Shown here: positions 26,090 to 35,989 of the stretch, piece by piece | Numbering within the stretch: position 1 is the stretch's first letter | Layout: the number at the start of each line of letters is the position of its first letter | Source: Mycobacterium sp. E2479 | GTDB taxonomy: Bacteria > Actinomycetota > Actinomycetes > Mycobacteriales > Mycobacteriaceae | Assembly: GCF_001667925.1 (NCBI RefSeq) | Contig: NZ_LZJR01000062.1 | Location: forward strand, 16,594-80,593 | Reading direction: 5' to 3' | DNA: 64,000 bases | Position numbers and translations under genes: made by a program | Notes under the pieces: generated by a model | What the model saw: only the letters and a program-made list of their open reading frames with translations | Told to the model about the DNA's origin: nothing | The model's database searches: none

Positions 26090-26653
26090 GCTTCCGCAAC
26101 GGGTCGCGGGAAAACGCCCACCGGCCGCACGGAAGTCGCCGCGGCGATCCTGGAGGCCGCCACCGACCTGTTTGCCGAGCGCGGTCCCGCCGCGACGTCC
26201 ATCCGCGACATCGCCGCGCGATCCAACGTCAACCACGGATTGGTGTTCCGCCACTTCGGCACCAAGGAGCAACTGGTCGGTGCCGTGCTCGATCATCTCG
26301 GCGCGAACCTGAGCGCCCTGCTGGGCACCGATGCGCCCGCGGCCGTGCTGGAGAGTTCTCTGGACCGGCAGATGCGGGTGATGGCCCGGACCGTGCTGGA
26401 CGGCTATCCGGCGGGCCAGCTACAGAAACGCTTTCCCAACATCGCGACGCTGCTCGACGGCGTGCGGCCACATTACGACGATGAGGTCAAGGCCCGGGTC
26501 GCGGTCGCCAATGCCCTTGCCCTGCAATTCGGTTGGCGGTTGTTCGCGCCAATCCTGCGCGCGGCCACCGGGATCGACAGCCTGACGGACGCCGAACTCC
26601 GCCAGGCTGTCGGCGCCGAGGTGCAACGGATTCTCGAGCCCTCCGACCCTTAG
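26081..26653 (+). CDS. TetR-family repressor (Rv3405c homologue)
   Basis: 190 residues. The N-terminal helix-turn-helix is TSIRDIAARSNVNHGLVFRH followed by FGTKEQL, near residues 40-70; the rest is the ligand domain. The homologue in M. tuberculosis represses the divergent sulfatase gene Rv3406. Two near-identical palindromes occupy the 58-base gap and run into its own first codons, so autoregulation is nearly certain. The gene appears leaderless. Its 3' end overlaps the convergent GH65 gene by four bases. Confidence 0.92.
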   Translation: MTTASATGRGKTPTGRTEVAAAILEAATDLFAERGPAATSIRDIAARSNVNHGLVFRHFGTKEQLVGAVLDHLGANLSALLGTDAPAAVLESSLDRQMRVMARTVLDGYPAGQLQKRFPNIATLLDGVRPHYDDEVKARVAVANALALQFGWRLFAPILRAATGIDSLTDAELRQAVGAEVQRILEPSDP

Positions 26654-29016
26654 TGACGACGCGAGAGCGCCCGTCGGTGCATGGGCGCGCGGCCGGGCGG
26701 CTGGTGCGGCGGCGGCAGCAGTGGTTTGCGGGGATGTATTGCGACTGTCGTCGCGGAGTCGGTGCTCAGCTCGAGCTCTTCGCCGGCGTGCCGAATTGTC
26801 AGTTCGCCGCCCGGGCCGTCGCGCAGCGTGTAGGTGACCTCGGCGTGGTTGACGTCCACGGTGACCCGGAAGTCGCGCCACCGCAGCCGGAACCGTAGCC
26901 GCGAAATACCGTCGGGCAGTTGGGGATCCAGCGCCAGAATGCCCTCGTCGTCGCGCAGGCCGCCGAAGCCGGCCACCAGCGCGGTCCAGGCACCCGCGAG
27001 CGAGGCCATGTGTAGGCCGTCACGGGTGTTGTGGTGCAGGTCCCGCAGATCGATCAGGGCGGCCTCATACGCATAGTCGTGCGCGAGGTCCAAGTGCCCG
27101 ACCTCGGCGCACATCACCGCCTGCGTGCAGGCCGACAGTGACGAGTCACGCACCATGCGTGACTCGTAATAGTCCACGTTGCGGGCCTTCTGCTCGGGCG
27201 TGAACGCGTGGCTCTGCCAATGCATCGCCAGCACCAGGTCGGCCTGCTTGATCACCTGCGCGGGGTACAGCCGCACGTAGGCCTCGTGCAACAGCAGCGG
27301 GTAGGTCGTGTTGCGATCGAAGTCCCATTCGGCGTAGGTGGTGAATCCCTCGCACTGCTGATGCACCCCAAGCCCGGAGTCGTACGGAATGTTGGCGGCC
27401 TCGGCGGCATCGCGCCAGCACGCCGTCTCCTCGGTGGTGACTCCCAGCGCCTTGGCCACATCGGGGTGGCGGTTGCAGGCTTCGGCCGCGACGCGCAGAT
27501 TGTGCGCGGCCATCAGGTTGGTGAACGCGTTGTCGCGCACTATCGCCGTGTACTCGTCGGGGCCGGTGACGCCGTCGAGGTGCCAGACGCCGTGCCGGTC
27601 GTGATGCCCAAGCGAGAGCCAGAGCCGGGCGGTCTCGACCAGCACCTGCAGCCCGCACTCGGCTTCCAGGTCCTGGTCCCCGGTGACGATGCGGTAGCGC
27701 TCGAAGGCCATCGCGATGTCGGCGTTGATGTGCCATGCCGCCGTGCCGGCCGGCCAGTAGGCCGAGCACTCCTGCCCGCGGATGGTCCGCCACGGAAAGG
27801 CGGCGCCTTCCAAGCCCAACTCGGCCGCCCGCTCCTGGGCCAAATCCAGGGTGGAGGCGCGCCAGCGCAGCGCATCGGCAACGGTGTGCGGTGCGGTGTA
27901 GGTGAGCACCGGCAGCACGTAACCCTCGGTGTCCCAGAAGGCGTGGCCGTCATACCCGGTTCCGGTGAGCCCCTTGGCGGCGATCGCGCGACGTTCGGCG
28001 CGGGCGCTGGCCTGCAGCAGGTGGAACAGCCCGAAACGTACGGCCTGCTGGGATTCGGAGTCGCCTTCGACCTCGACGTCGGCGCAATCCCAGAAATCGT
28101 CCAGATACCTGCGTTGGGAATCCAACAGCCCCTGCCAGCCGCTGTAACGACCGCTGTGCAGCGCGGCGGCGACCTGGTCACGCAGTGCCGGGCGCGAACG
28201 CATGCTCGACCAGCCGTAGGCGATGTATTTGACGATGCGCAGCCGCTGTCCCTCGCGCAGGCCGCAGATGACGGTGGTCCGCGCCAGATCGGCGCGCGCA
28301 TCGGTGCCGACCTCGACGCGTCCGGGCACGTCGACCTCGTGATCCATACCGGCGGCCATCATCAGCGCACTGCTGCGCGTCCGGTGCATGAGAACCGCTC
28401 CGGTGTCCGTTTTTTCGTGAGCGACCTCTTCGAGGGGGTTTTCCAGGATGGCCGCCACCCGCGGGTCGCCGGAGGTCTGTGGCTGGTCCTCGTTGGTGAC
28501 CAGCTCGGATTGCACCGTCACCCGAACGAATTCGTCGATCGCTTCCACGCAGTATTCGATGGCGGCCAGGCCACGCTGGACCAGGGAGACCAGCCGGGTG
28601 GAGACCACCTTGACCTCTTTACCCGCGGGCGAGCGCCAGTGCGCCGTGCGGGTCAGCGTTCCGGCGCGCAGGTCCAGATTCCGCTCGTGGGAGAGCAATT
28701 CGCCGTAGCGGACGTCGAACGGCTCGTCCTCGACCAGCAGCCGGATGATCTTGCCGTTGGTGACGTCTACCAGCGTCTGCCCGGCTTCGGGGTAGCCATA
28801 ACCGGCCTCGGCGTAGGGCAGCGGCCGGATCTCGTAGAAGGAGTTCAGGTAGGTGCCCGGCAGGCCGTACGGCTCGCCCTCGTCGAGGTTGCCGCGCAGC
28901 CCGATGTGCCCGTTGGACAGGGTGAACAGGGATTCGGACTGCGCCAGCAGGTTGAGGTCGAGCTGGGTTTCGCGCACGTGCCAGGGATCAACGGGGAACG
29001 CTTCGTCGGTGATCAT
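26650..29016 (-). CDS. Glycoside hydrolase family 65 protein (disaccharide phosphorylase-like)
   Basis: 788 residues, homologue of Rv3401. It has the three-part GH65 layout: an N-terminal beta-sandwich ([19 protein letters not shown]), the central (alpha/alpha)6 barrel with the general-acid Glu in [18 protein letters not shown] near residue 484, and a C-terminal beta domain. Phosphorylases of this family (trehalose, maltose, kojibiose, nigerose) release beta-glucose-1-phosphate. The next gene downstream, overlapping by four bases, is a beta-phosphoglucomutase-like enzyme that would turn this into glucose-6-phosphate, which supports a phosphorylase role. The disaccharide is unknown. The last 30 residues are Pro/Arg-rich and unconserved. 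Confidence 0.9.
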   Translation of the reverse strand: MITDEAFPVDPWHVRETQLDLNLLAQSESLFTLSNGHIGLRGNLDEGEPYGLPGTYLNSFYEIRPLPYAEAGYGYPEAGQTLVDVTNGKIIRLLVEDEPFDVRYGELLSHERNLDLRAGTLTRTAHWRSPAGKEVKVVSTRLVSLVQRGLAAIEYCVEAIDEFVRVTVQSELVTNEDQPQTSGDPRVAAILENPLEEVAHEKTDTGAVLMHRTRSSALMMAAGMDHEVDVPGRVEVGTDARADLARTTVICGLREGQRLRIVKYIAYGWSSMRSRPALRDQVAAALHSGRYSGWQGLLDSQRRYLDDFWDCADVEVEGDSESQQAVRFGLFHLLQASARAERRAIAAKGLTGTGYDGHAFWDTEGYVLPVLTYTAPHTVADALRWRASTLDLAQERAAELGLEGAAFPWRTIRGQECSAYWPAGTAAWHINADIAMAFERYRIVTGDQDLEAECGLQVLVETARLWLSLGHHDRHGVWHLDGVTGPDEYTAIVRDNAFTNLMAAHNLRVAAEACNRHPDVAKALGVTTEETACWRDAAEAANIPYDSGLGVHQQCEGFTTYAEWDFDRNTTYPLLLHEAYVRLYPAQVIKQADLVLAMHWQSHAFTPEQKARNVDYYESRMVRDSSLSACTQAVMCAEVGHLDLAHDYAYEAALIDLRDLHHNTRDGLHMASLAGAWTALVAGFGGLRDDEGILALDPQLPDGISRLRFRLRWRDFRVTVDVNHAEVTYTLRDGPGGELTIRHAGEELELSTDSATTVAIHPRKPLLPPPHQPPGRAPMHRRALSRRH

Positions 29017-29762
29017 GACTGCAGCAACTCGGCGAGGTCCTTGACGACCACGTCGGCGCCGTTGCGGCGTAAGTCCTCGGCTTGGCCCACCCGGTCGACA
29101 CCTACCACGAACCCAAAGTTACCGGCCCGGCCGGCTTCCACCCCGGACAGGGCGTCCTCGAACACGGCCGCGGCGTCGGCGGGGACGTCGAGCAGCTGGG
29201 CCCCGCGCAGGTAGGAGTCGGGGGCCGGCTTGCCGGCGATGTGTTCGTCGCGCAAAGTGATGCCGTCCACCCGCTGCTGCACGAACCGGTCCAGACCGGT
29301 GATCTCGAGGACGTCGCGGGTGTTGGCGCTCGATGACACCACCGCGATCGCCAGCCCCGCGGCCGACACCGCCTCGAGGTAGCGCCGCGACCCGTCGAAC
29401 ACCTTGACCCCGTCCTCCTTCAAGACCTTCTGGAACATTTCGTTCTTGCGGTTGCCCAGGCCGTAGATCGTCTCGGCGTCGTCGGGATCGTCGGGGCTGC
29501 CGTCGGGCAGGTGGATGCCGCGACTTTCCAGGAACGAGCGGACGCCGTCCTCGCGTTTTTTGCCGTCGACGTATTCGCGGTAGTCGGCCGCCTCGTCGAA
29601 GGGAACGAACTCATCTCCGGTGCGCCTTGCCCGGTCCGACAAATAGGCGTCGAACATGGCCTTCCAGGCTTTGGTGTGCACGCTGGCGGTGTCGGTGAGC
29701 ACACCGTCGAGATCGAACAGGCAGGCACGGACTTTCTCGGGCAGACCCAGCGCTGAGCTCAC
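29013..29762 (-). CDS. Beta-phosphoglucomutase-like HAD hydrolase (Rv3400 homologue)
   Basis: 249 residues of the HAD superfamily with the catalytic DxDGV motif [14 protein letters not shown] at residue 14, the SSS motif [11 protein letters not shown] near 140, the conserved Lys in [12 protein letters not shown] near 175 and [15 protein letters not shown] near 195. The second Asp of the motif is kept, as in true phosphomutases. It probably converts beta-glucose-1-phosphate to glucose-6-phosphate together with the GH65 phosphorylase. Its ATG... is upstream of and its stop overlaps (ATGA) the GH65 start, so the order of translation is this gene first. Confidence 0.93.
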   Translation of the reverse strand: MSSALGLPEKVRACLFDLDGVLTDTASVHTKAWKAMFDAYLSDRARRTGDEFVPFDEAADYREYVDGKKREDGVRSFLESRGIHLPDGSPDDPDDAETIYGLGNRKNEMFQKVLKEDGVKVFDGSRRYLEAVSAAGLAIAVVSSSANTRDVLEITGLDRFVQQRVDGITLRDEHIAGKPAPDSYLRGAQLLDVPADAAAVFEDALSGVEAGRAGNFGFVVGVDRVGQAEDLRRNGADVVVKDLAELLQS

Positions 29763-29840
29763 CGGCGGTCCTCGCTTCCTGGTCTCGGGGCTGGTTAACC
29801 GATACCCACTTCACCACGCCCGCTATGCGTGTCGCCAGGT

Positions 29841-30650
29841 TCACGCGCCGATTGCCGTCGCAACCCCCTGAATCGCGCGAAGTCTCCCATCGGCCAGCGC
29901 TCGGGTGAGGTTCTGGGCCTTGCGCCGAAAGTCGGAGACAAACGCGTGCAGGCCGAGTGGTTGGGGTGGCTGGCTCAGCAATGCCTGCATGAATGCGCTG
30001 GCCTGCTCGGTGAGGTCGTTCCACTCCTTGACCGCGAACCCGGCGGTGGTTACCAGGGCGCGCAGCTCGCCAGGGCTGACGAGGTGGCTGTTGGCGGGTG
30101 CGTCGGACCAGGGCAGCGGAAAATCGAGCCTGCGGTGATCGCCAATCGTCAGATCCCACAAGGCCAGCCGGCCTCCCCGCGCGAGCACGCGGCGGGCCTC
30201 GTTGTACAGGCGCGCCTTGTCGGCCACGTTCATCTGCACGTGCTGGCTGACAACGACGTCGAAGGAGCCGTCGGGGAAGGGCAAGGCGGTGACGTCGCCC
30301 TGCGCAACGGTGATCGAATCATCAAGCCCGACAAGTCGATTGAGCCAGCGTTGCGTGTTGCAATACTCGGCGGTGAGATCCACCGCGCTGACCGCGCAGC
30401 CGTAGGTGGAGGCGAGGTAGCGCGCGCTGCCGCCGATCCCGCTGCCCGCGTCGAGGACCCTGTCGTCATCGGTGACCCGGCAAACCTCCACCAACTGTGC
30501 GGTGGCGAAGCGGCCCATGGTGTGAAAGTCCTCCAGCGGCGCCAGGTCCGCGGGCGCAAGGCGCTCGAGATCCTTACCGGCGTCGATCAGGGCCCGCTCG
30601 ATGTTGGGCCGCGAAAGCCCGGTCGAGTACTGGTTTTCGATGCTCCTCAT
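29841..30650 (-). CDS. SAM-dependent methyltransferase
   Basis: 269 residues of the class I methyltransferase fold: motif I VLDAGSGIGGSARYLAS near residue 65, AVDLTAEYC (motif II), ITVAQGDVTALPFPDGSFDV and the post-motif GGRLALWDLTIG. The sequence resembles the sterol/MPBQ/tocopherol-type small-molecule methyltransferases; the substrate is unknown. ATG 30650 overlaps (ATGA) the stop of the decayed methyltransferase upstream in the same operon. Long N-terminal frame extension beyond this ATG is an artefact of the upstream gene. The gap 29763-29840 before the HAD gene shows nothing. Confidence 0.87.
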   Translation of the reverse strand: MRSIENQYSTGLSRPNIERALIDAGKDLERLAPADLAPLEDFHTMGRFATAQLVEVCRVTDDDRVLDAGSGIGGSARYLASTYGCAVSAVDLTAEYCNTQRWLNRLVGLDDSITVAQGDVTALPFPDGSFDVVVSQHVQMNVADKARLYNEARRVLARGGRLALWDLTIGDHRRLDFPLPWSDAPANSHLVSPGELRALVTTAGFAVKEWNDLTEQASAFMQALLSQPPQPLGLHAFVSDFRRKAQNLTRALADGRLRAIQGVATAIGA

Positions 30651-31230
30651 TTCCGCACCTGCACCCATGCGGTGATTATCGGGGGCATCGCGATGAGGGC
30701 GTTGGCCTCGAGCGCTTCTCGACGGAATTGTCCGATGAAAGTGTCGATGTCGATTTCGATGCGAAACCGTGTTGTTCAGCGACCGGGGACACCAGTCGCC
30801 AGACTTCCGCGGCACAGGCCAACAGCTCGGTGTCGGCGGCGGTACCGATCGGCGTCCCCCGGGTGAGGCGCGGGGTGCCCAGGCCCGCATCCACCGGCTC
30901 GTCCAGCGAGATCTCGTCGACCGCGTCCTGGATGAAATACACTGTGGACAAGCCCTTTTCGTGGGCGCGGGCGCGGGCCAACTCGACCATTGCGGGCGCG
31001 GCGTCGACACCCAGAACGGTCCCCGTCGGACCGACCAGCCGCGCGGCGACGAACGACACGTCGCCGGGCCCTGACCCGATATCGAGCACCAGCATGCCCG
31101 GCCGCAGCCCGGCCAGTCGCAGCGCGTGCTCGGTGTAGTGGTCGTACAGCCGACCTTGCAGGAGAAGCCGCTGCACCTGCGCGTCGGCGTGGCCCAAGAC
31201 GTAGGTGCTGCCTTGTGGTGCGTTGCTCAT
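30647..31230 (-). pseudogene. Decayed SAM-dependent methyltransferase
   Basis: The N-terminal 115 residues are a normal methyltransferase (motif I VLDIGSGPGDVSFVAARLVG, then VLGVDAAPAMVELARARAHE and FIQDAVDEISLDEPVDA). The text then jumps to GLGTPRLTRGTPIG and ELLACAAEVWRLVSPVAEQHG, which is near the C-terminus of such proteins, so roughly 80-100 residues that normally include the post-I strand appear deleted at about 30885. A single-base loss at about 30757 then shifts the frame; the other frame continues EIDIDTFIGQFRREALEANA and ends in a TGA overlapping the next ATG. The intended product would be 194 residues instead of about 270-290. The start has AAAGGG upstream and overlaps the MFS gene stop. 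Confidence 0.75.
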
Positions 31231-32759
31231 CGTGCTGCAACCCTTTCTCGTTGACGCGCCTGTTCCCTGGCTGGGAGCAGCCAGCCGACGACGACCGCAG
31301 CGCCCAGCGCGATGCCCGCGCACACCAGCGAACTGACCCGCAGGCCGTCCAGGAACGCGCGGTCGACGGCGGCGCGCACCTGGCCGGCTTGCTGGGTGGG
31401 CAGGCGCTGAATCACTGTGTGCGCGAAAGCCATCGAGTGGCGCATCGCGTCGGCGGGCAATCCCGGCAGCGCGGACGGGCCGAGGTGCCCGGAGTACACC
31501 GATGCGAAGATGCTGCCCGCGATGGCGACGCCGAGGGTGCCGCCCAACTCGCGAGTCGTGTCGTTGACGGCCGAACCCACGCCGGCCTTGTCGACCGGCA
31601 GCGATCCCATGATGGCCTCCGTGGCCGGCGAGAAGGTCAGCCCTAGTCCGCCACCGAGCAGCAGCATCTGTGTGGCGATCTGGCTGTACGGCGTGGCTCC
31701 GTCGGCGGTGGACGCCCAGGCCAGGCCGGCGGCAAACACGGTAAGTCCGGCGGCGACGACGGCGGTGGTGCCGACGCGTTCGACCAGTCGGGGCCCCAGC
31801 ACGCTGGCCAGGGCGATCGATGCGGCGACGGGTAGCAGGCGCACGCCGGCCTGAAACGCGGTGTAGTCCTTGATGAACTGGAAGTACTGGGTGATGACGA
31901 AGATGAAGCCGAACAGGGTGAGAAATCCGGCGGTCACCGCCAGACTGCCGCCGGAGAACCGGCGGTTGAAGAACACAGAGACGTCGAGCATCGGATGGGT
32001 GCAGCGCCGTTCCCAGCGCGCAAAAGCGCCGAGAAAGATTGCGGCGAAGGCGAATCCGGCTGCGGTCCGACCGTCGGTCCAGCCCCACGTGGGCGCCTCG
32101 ATGACCGTGTAGACGAGTGTGGTGATTCCGGTGGCGGACAGGATGAGGCCGGGGACGTCGACGCGGGGCGCCGCAGGGTCGCGCGAGGTGGGTACGAACA
32201 GCGCGGCGCCGATGATGGCGAGCGCCGCGATCGGAATGTTGACCATGAATATCGAGCCCCACCAGAAGTGTTCGAGCAGCCATCCGCCGCTGATCGGCCC
32301 GACGGCGACGCCGACGCCGACCATGGCCGCCCACAGCCCGATCGCCTTGGCTCGCGGTATCGGGTCGGTGAAGATGTTGGTGATGAGCCCCAGCGTGGTC
32401 GGGAAGATGACCGCGGCGCCCACGCCCATGGCCGCGCGCGCCGCGATCAATGCGTCCGCCGAATGCATCTGTGCGGCAACCGCAGATGTGCCGGCGAACA
32501 GTGCGAGCCCGGAGTTCAGCCAGCCTCGCCTGCCGTAGCGGTCGGAAAGGCTGCCCGCCGAGAGAAGCAGTCCCGACATCACCAGGGTGTAGGCGTCGAC
32601 GATCCATTGCAGTTGTGCGGTGTCGGCGCCGAGTTCACGCGACAGGGTGGGCAGCGCGACGTTGACGATGGTGGCGTCGACGCTGATGACGAAGACGCCG
32701 AGGCAGATGACGCTCAGGGCAGCGATGGGGTGGGTCCGGAGGGTCGGGTCGGTGCGCAT
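31227..32759 (-). CDS. MFS drug exporter, DHA2 (14-TMS) family
   Basis: 510 residues with about 14 hydrophobic segments. Motif A reads GSLSDRYGRRGWL near residue 75, motif D1-like DATIVNVALPTL is near residue 25, and motif C-like GPISGGWLLEHFWW near 155, as in EmrB/QacA/LfrA-type proton antiporters. Start at the ATG of MRTDPTLRTHP, since the 12 residues upstream in the longest frame lie in the operator region. It heads an operon with two methyltransferase genes (four-base overlaps), and is divergent from an HxlR regulator, so it probably exports a compound made or modified locally, or a drug. Confidence 0.92.
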   Translation of the reverse strand: MRTDPTLRTHPIAALSVICLGVFVISVDATIVNVALPTLSRELGADTAQLQWIVDAYTLVMSGLLLSAGSLSDRYGRRGWLNSGLALFAGTSAVAAQMHSADALIAARAAMGVGAAVIFPTTLGLITNIFTDPIPRAKAIGLWAAMVGVGVAVGPISGGWLLEHFWWGSIFMVNIPIAALAIIGAALFVPTSRDPAAPRVDVPGLILSATGITTLVYTVIEAPTWGWTDGRTAAGFAFAAIFLGAFARWERRCTHPMLDVSVFFNRRFSGGSLAVTAGFLTLFGFIFVITQYFQFIKDYTAFQAGVRLLPVAASIALASVLGPRLVERVGTTAVVAAGLTVFAAGLAWASTADGATPYSQIATQMLLLGGGLGLTFSPATEAIMGSLPVDKAGVGSAVNDTTRELGGTLGVAIAGSIFASVYSGHLGPSALPGLPADAMRHSMAFAHTVIQRLPTQQAGQVRAAVDRAFLDGLRVSSLVCAGIALGAAVVVGWLLPAREQARQRERVAAR

Positions 32760-32775
32760 GGACAAAACAGTAAAT

Positions 32776-32795
32776 TTGATAGACAAATAAATCAA
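32776..32795. promoter_or_regulatory. Probable HxlR operator
   Basis: TTGAT-N10-ATCAA in an AT-rich 80-base divergent gap between the MFS operon and hxlR. AGTACT follows immediately (32795-32800). The gap is far more AT-rich than the flanking genes. Confidence 0.6.
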
Positions 32796-32839
32796 GTACT
32801 AGGTTGAAAAATATGTCTGGCAGCGGTTAAAGTGACGGG

Positions 32840-33481
32840 GTGGCGTCCCGCAGGAACTACAACCAGAACTGCCCGATCGCGCGCGGCCTCGATGTCCTGG
32901 GCGAGCGCTGGACATTGCTGATCCTGCGCGAGCTCGTCGGCGGAGCCCGTCGCTACGGCGACCTGCGGGCCGAACTGCCCGGTATCGCAACAAATCTGCT
33001 CGCCGAGCGGCTCAAGGAGCTGCAGGATGCCAGGCTCGTCGAGCGGGCCGACCTACCGGCGCCGATCGGTCGCACCGTCTACACGCTCAGTGATCTGGGC
33101 TGGCAGCGGGTGCTGCCCATCCTGCAGGGTCTCGCGTGGTTCGGGGTGGACCACCTGGACCCGATCGGCGACGCGCCGGTTTCACCGCTCAACGGGTTTC
33201 TGGCCGGGATACTGCTCGGCTTCAACTCCGGTGCGGCGGCGGGGCTGGAGGCGACGTACCGCGTCGAGATCGACGGTCGCCGTTTCGAATTCGCCGTCAC
33301 GCAGGGCCGCCTGGGTCCGGCTCGCGGTGAGCCCGCGGTCACCTGCACGGCCGTGGCCGCGGATCTCGTCACCGCCCGGCTCGGGGCCGAAGAAGGCGAC
33401 CGCAACGCCGCCCTGCGGCGAATCAAGTTCGACGGCGACGCCGCGGCCGTCGGCGCGCTGCGCACCGCGTTTGGGCTATAG
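32840..33481 (+). CDS. HxlR-family transcriptional regulator with SCP2-like C-terminus
   Basis: 213 residues. The first 105 are a winged-helix HxlR domain (NCPIARGLDVLGERWTLLIL, RRYGDLRAELPGIATNLLAE, TVYTLSDLGW); the last 90 residues (EATYRVEIDGRRFEFAVTQG, then RRIKFDGDAAAVGAL) look like an SCP2/sterol-carrier-like ligand domain, a known arrangement in actinobacterial HxlR proteins. It starts at a GTG and is divergent from the MFS-methyltransferase operon, which it probably controls in response to a hydrophobic ligand. Confidence 0.88.
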   Translation: MASRRNYNQNCPIARGLDVLGERWTLLILRELVGGARRYGDLRAELPGIATNLLAERLKELQDARLVERADLPAPIGRTVYTLSDLGWQRVLPILQGLAWFGVDHLDPIGDAPVSPLNGFLAGILLGFNSGAAAGLEATYRVEIDGRRFEFAVTQGRLGPARGEPAVTCTAVAADLVTARLGAEEGDRNAALRRIKFDGDAAAVGALRTAFGL

Positions 33482-33513
33482 CCGTCCGGGGCGGAGACGA
33501 CGCAGGTAGCCAC

Positions 33514-33519
33514 TAGACT
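33514..33519 (+). promoter_or_regulatory. -10 element of guaA (leaderless)
   Basis: TAGACT ends seven bases before the GTG start of guaA, and no ribosome site is present, so transcription probably starts at or next to the start codon. Confidence 0.6.
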
Positions 33520-33526
33520 CGCGTGC

Positions 33527-35128
33527 GTGGCCGACCCCACCGAAACCCCTGAAATCGAGGTGTCCGATGCGTCCGGAGCGCCGGCCCGACCCGTGCTCGT
33601 CGTGGACTTCGGCGCGCAGTATGCGCAGCTGATCGCCCGCCGTGTCCGTGAGGCGCGGGTGTTCTCCGAGGTCATACCGCACACCACGACGGTCGAGGAG
33701 ATCAAGGCCCGTGATCCGCTGGCGCTGGTGCTCTCCGGCGGGCCGTCCAGCGTCTACGCCGACGGCGCGCCCCAGATCGATCCGGCCCTGTTCGATCTCG
33801 GGGTTCCGGTATTCGGCATCTGTTACGGGTTTCAGGCCATGGCTCAGGCCCTGGGTGGGACCGTCGCGCACACCGGCACCAGCGAATACGGCCGTACCGA
33901 GCTGAAAGTTCTTGGTGGCGAGCTGCATTCGGGATTGCCGAGTTCGCAACCGGTGTGGATGAGCCATGGCGACGCGGTCACGGCCGCACCGGACGGGTTC
34001 GAGGTGGTGGCCCGCAGCTCCGGCGCTTCGGTGGCCGGCTTCGAGAACCGGCAGCGGCGCCTGGCGGGCGTGCAGTATCACCCCGAGGTCATGCACACCC
34101 CGCACGGGCAGCAGGTGCTCAGCCGCTTTCTGCACGACTTCGCCGGGCTGGGCGCGGACTGGACCGCCGCGAACATCGCCGGTGTGCTGATCGAGCAGGT
34201 GCGCGCCCAGATCGGCGATGGTCGGGCGATCTGCGGGCTGTCCGGCGGCGTGGATTCCGCGGTGGCCGCCGCGCTGGTGCAGCGGGCCATCGGTGACCGG
34301 TTGACCTGTGTCTTCGTCGACCACGGGCTGCTACGCGCCGGAGAGCGCGCACAGGTGCAACGCGACTTCGTGGCCGCCACCGGCGCCAACCTGGTCACCG
34401 TCGATGCCGCCGACACCTTCCTGGATGCGCTCGCGGGAGTGACCAATCCGGAAGGCAAGCGCAAAATCATCGGCCGCCAGTTCATCCGGGCCTTCGAGGG
34501 CGCGGTGCGAGACATCGTGGGCGACAGTGATTCTGACGTTGAGTTCCTGGTGCAGGGCACGCTGTATCCGGACGTGGTGGAGTCCGGTGGCGGCAGCGGC
34601 ACCGCGAACATCAAGAGTCACCACAACGTTGGCGGCTTGCCCGGCGACCTGAAGTTCAAGCTCGTCGAGCCGTTGCGGCTGCTGTTCAAGGATGAAGTTC
34701 GCGCCGTCGGTCGCGAGCTGGGTCTGCCCGAGGAAATCGTTGCGCGCCAACCCTTCCCGGGCCCCGGCCTGGGAATTCGTATCGTCGGGGAGGTCACCGC
34801 GCCGCGGTTGGACACCCTGCGGCGTGCGGATTCGATCGCGCGCGAGGAACTCACCGCGGCGGGCCTGGACACCCTGATCTGGCAGTGCCCGGTGGTGCTG
34901 CTGGGCGAGGTCCGCTCGGTCGGTGTGCAGGGCGACAATCGCACCTATGGGCACCCGATCGTGCTGCGGCCGGTGACCAGTGAGGACGCTATGACCGCCG
35001 ACTGGACCCGGGTTCCCTACGAGGTGCTCGAGCGCATCTCGACCCGCATCACCAACGAGGTGGCCGAGGTCAACCGCGTGGTGCTGGACATCACCAGCAA
35101 ACCGCCCGGCACCATCGAGTGGGAGTAG
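33527..35128 (+). CDS. guaA: GMP synthase (glutamine-hydrolysing)
   Basis: 533 residues. XMP + Gln + ATP to GMP. The class I amidotransferase domain carries the Cys in [16 protein letters not shown] near residue 100 and the His-Glu in [12 protein letters not shown] near 185; the PP-loop ATPase domain has [16 protein letters not shown] near 240, and the dimerisation domain ends [16 protein letters not shown]. It works downstream of the guaB2 product. The GTG start is probably leaderless; the first 20 residues are an acidic extension. 5' flank is the hxlR gene on the same strand, 45 bases away. Confidence 0.97.
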   Translation: MADPTETPEIEVSDASGAPARPVLVVDFGAQYAQLIARRVREARVFSEVIPHTTTVEEIKARDPLALVLSGGPSSVYADGAPQIDPALFDLGVPVFGICYGFQAMAQALGGTVAHTGTSEYGRTELKVLGGELHSGLPSSQPVWMSHGDAVTAAPDGFEVVARSSGASVAGFENRQRRLAGVQYHPEVMHTPHGQQVLSRFLHDFAGLGADWTAANIAGVLIEQVRAQIGDGRAICGLSGGVDSAVAAALVQRAIGDRLTCVFVDHGLLRAGERAQVQRDFVAATGANLVTVDAADTFLDALAGVTNPEGKRKIIGRQFIRAFEGAVRDIVGDSDSDVEFLVQGTLYPDVVESGGGSGTANIKSHHNVGGLPGDLKFKLVEPLRLLFKDEVRAVGRELGLPEEIVARQPFPGPGLGIRIVGEVTAPRLDTLRRADSIAREELTAAGLDTLIWQCPVVLLGEVRSVGVQGDNRTYGHPIVLRPVTSEDAMTADWTRVPYEVLERISTRITNEVAEVNRVVLDITSKPPGTIEWE

Positions 35129-35248
35129 CCGGCCGTCGCGAAAATGCGGCCACATTGCACCCATCTGCCACACCAGTACCGATCGCATAACACTGTCCCT
35201 CACGTCGCTTGACGGTTGTCAGAGGGCGGGTGTTTACTTCGAAATGTA

Positions 35249-35271
35249 TCGAACATACATTCGAATACACT
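35249..35271 (+). promoter_or_regulatory. SOS (LexA) box and -10 of imuA'-imuB
   Basis: TCGAACATACATTCGA (35249-35264) fits the mycobacterial LexA box TCGAAC-N4-GTTCGA with one mismatch. A TACACT -10 (35266-35271) starts two bases after it, so LexA binding would block the promoter. Confidence 0.85.
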
Positions 35272-35301
35272 CGCTGAAAGCTGGTGATAGGAGGCTGGGT
35301 C

Positions 35302-35985
35302 ATGACTGCGGCCTTTGCCTCCAGTCGCCGCCGGGAAACCCGTGCTGAGCAGCTGGAATCGCTTCGCCGGCGGATGGCGAGCATCTCCGGGAAGAAGGCC
35401 GCCCCGGCCGCCGCCGCGCCCGCCGAGGACCTGCTACCGAACTCCGAATCCCAGCTGGCCCTCCCGCCGTGGCTGGCCGAACTGCTGCCCGTGCCGGTAC
35501 CGCGGGGATCGGTCGCGGTGCTCTCGGGTGCCCGGTCGCTGCTGTTGAGCATGGTCGCCGCCGTCACGGCGGCCGGCGGCAACGCCGCAATCGTCGGCCA
35601 GCCGGACATCGGGCTGCTGGCCGCCGCGGAGATGGGGGCGGATCTGAGCCGCCTCGCGGTGATACCAGATCCCGGCACCGATCCGGTGGAGGTGGCCGCG
35701 GTGCTCGTCGACGGCATGGATCTGGTGGTCCTGGGGCTGGGCGGGCGCCACGTGCCGCACACCCGGGCGCGGGCGGTGGTGGCCCGCGCCCGGAACAAGG
35801 GCTGCACCCTGTTGGTCACCGGCGGCGATTGGCAGGGGGCCCCGACGCGCCTTGCCGCCCGGGTCTGTGGTTATGAGATCACCGCAGACGGCCGTCCCGG
35901 ATTCGGCCGGATCGGCGAGGTGCGGCTGCAGGTCAGCGGTACGTGCGCGGGACGACGGGTGATGACCCAATCGCGGGCCGGGTAG
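35302..35985 (+). CDS. imuA': Mutasome accessory protein ImuA'
   Basis: 227 residues, homologue of Rv3395c. It has a RecA-like core without full Walker motifs ([20 protein letters not shown] near residue 65, [20 protein letters not shown] near 140) and a basic C-terminus. In mycobacteria ImuA', ImuB and DnaE2 form the SOS-induced translesion synthesis complex that causes damage-induced mutation. ATG is preceded by AGGAGG (spacing 9); the upstream GTG at 35284 is less likely. imuB starts four bases after its stop. Confidence 0.93.
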   Translation: MTAAFASSRRRETRAEQLESLRRRMASISGKKAAPAAAAPAEDLLPNSESQLALPPWLAELLPVPVPRGSVAVLSGARSLLLSMVAAVTAAGGNAAIVGQPDIGLLAAAEMGADLSRLAVIPDPGTDPVEVAAVLVDGMDLVVLGLGGRHVPHTRARAVVARARNKGCTLLVTGGDWQGAPTRLAARVCGYEITADGRPGFGRIGEVRLQVSGTCAGRRVMTQSRAG

Positions 35986-35989
35986 CACC

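Noticed and set aside
27208..29214. 668-codon plus-strand frame opposite the GH65 gene
   Set aside because: Antisense shadow of a conserved enzyme gene; it runs across two real minus-strand genes.
30676..32607. 643-codon minus-strand frame spanning the MFS gene and the methyltransferase
   Set aside because: Its first 470 codons are an out-of-frame reading of the MFS gene; only the last part is the real (decayed) methyltransferase, which starts at 31230.
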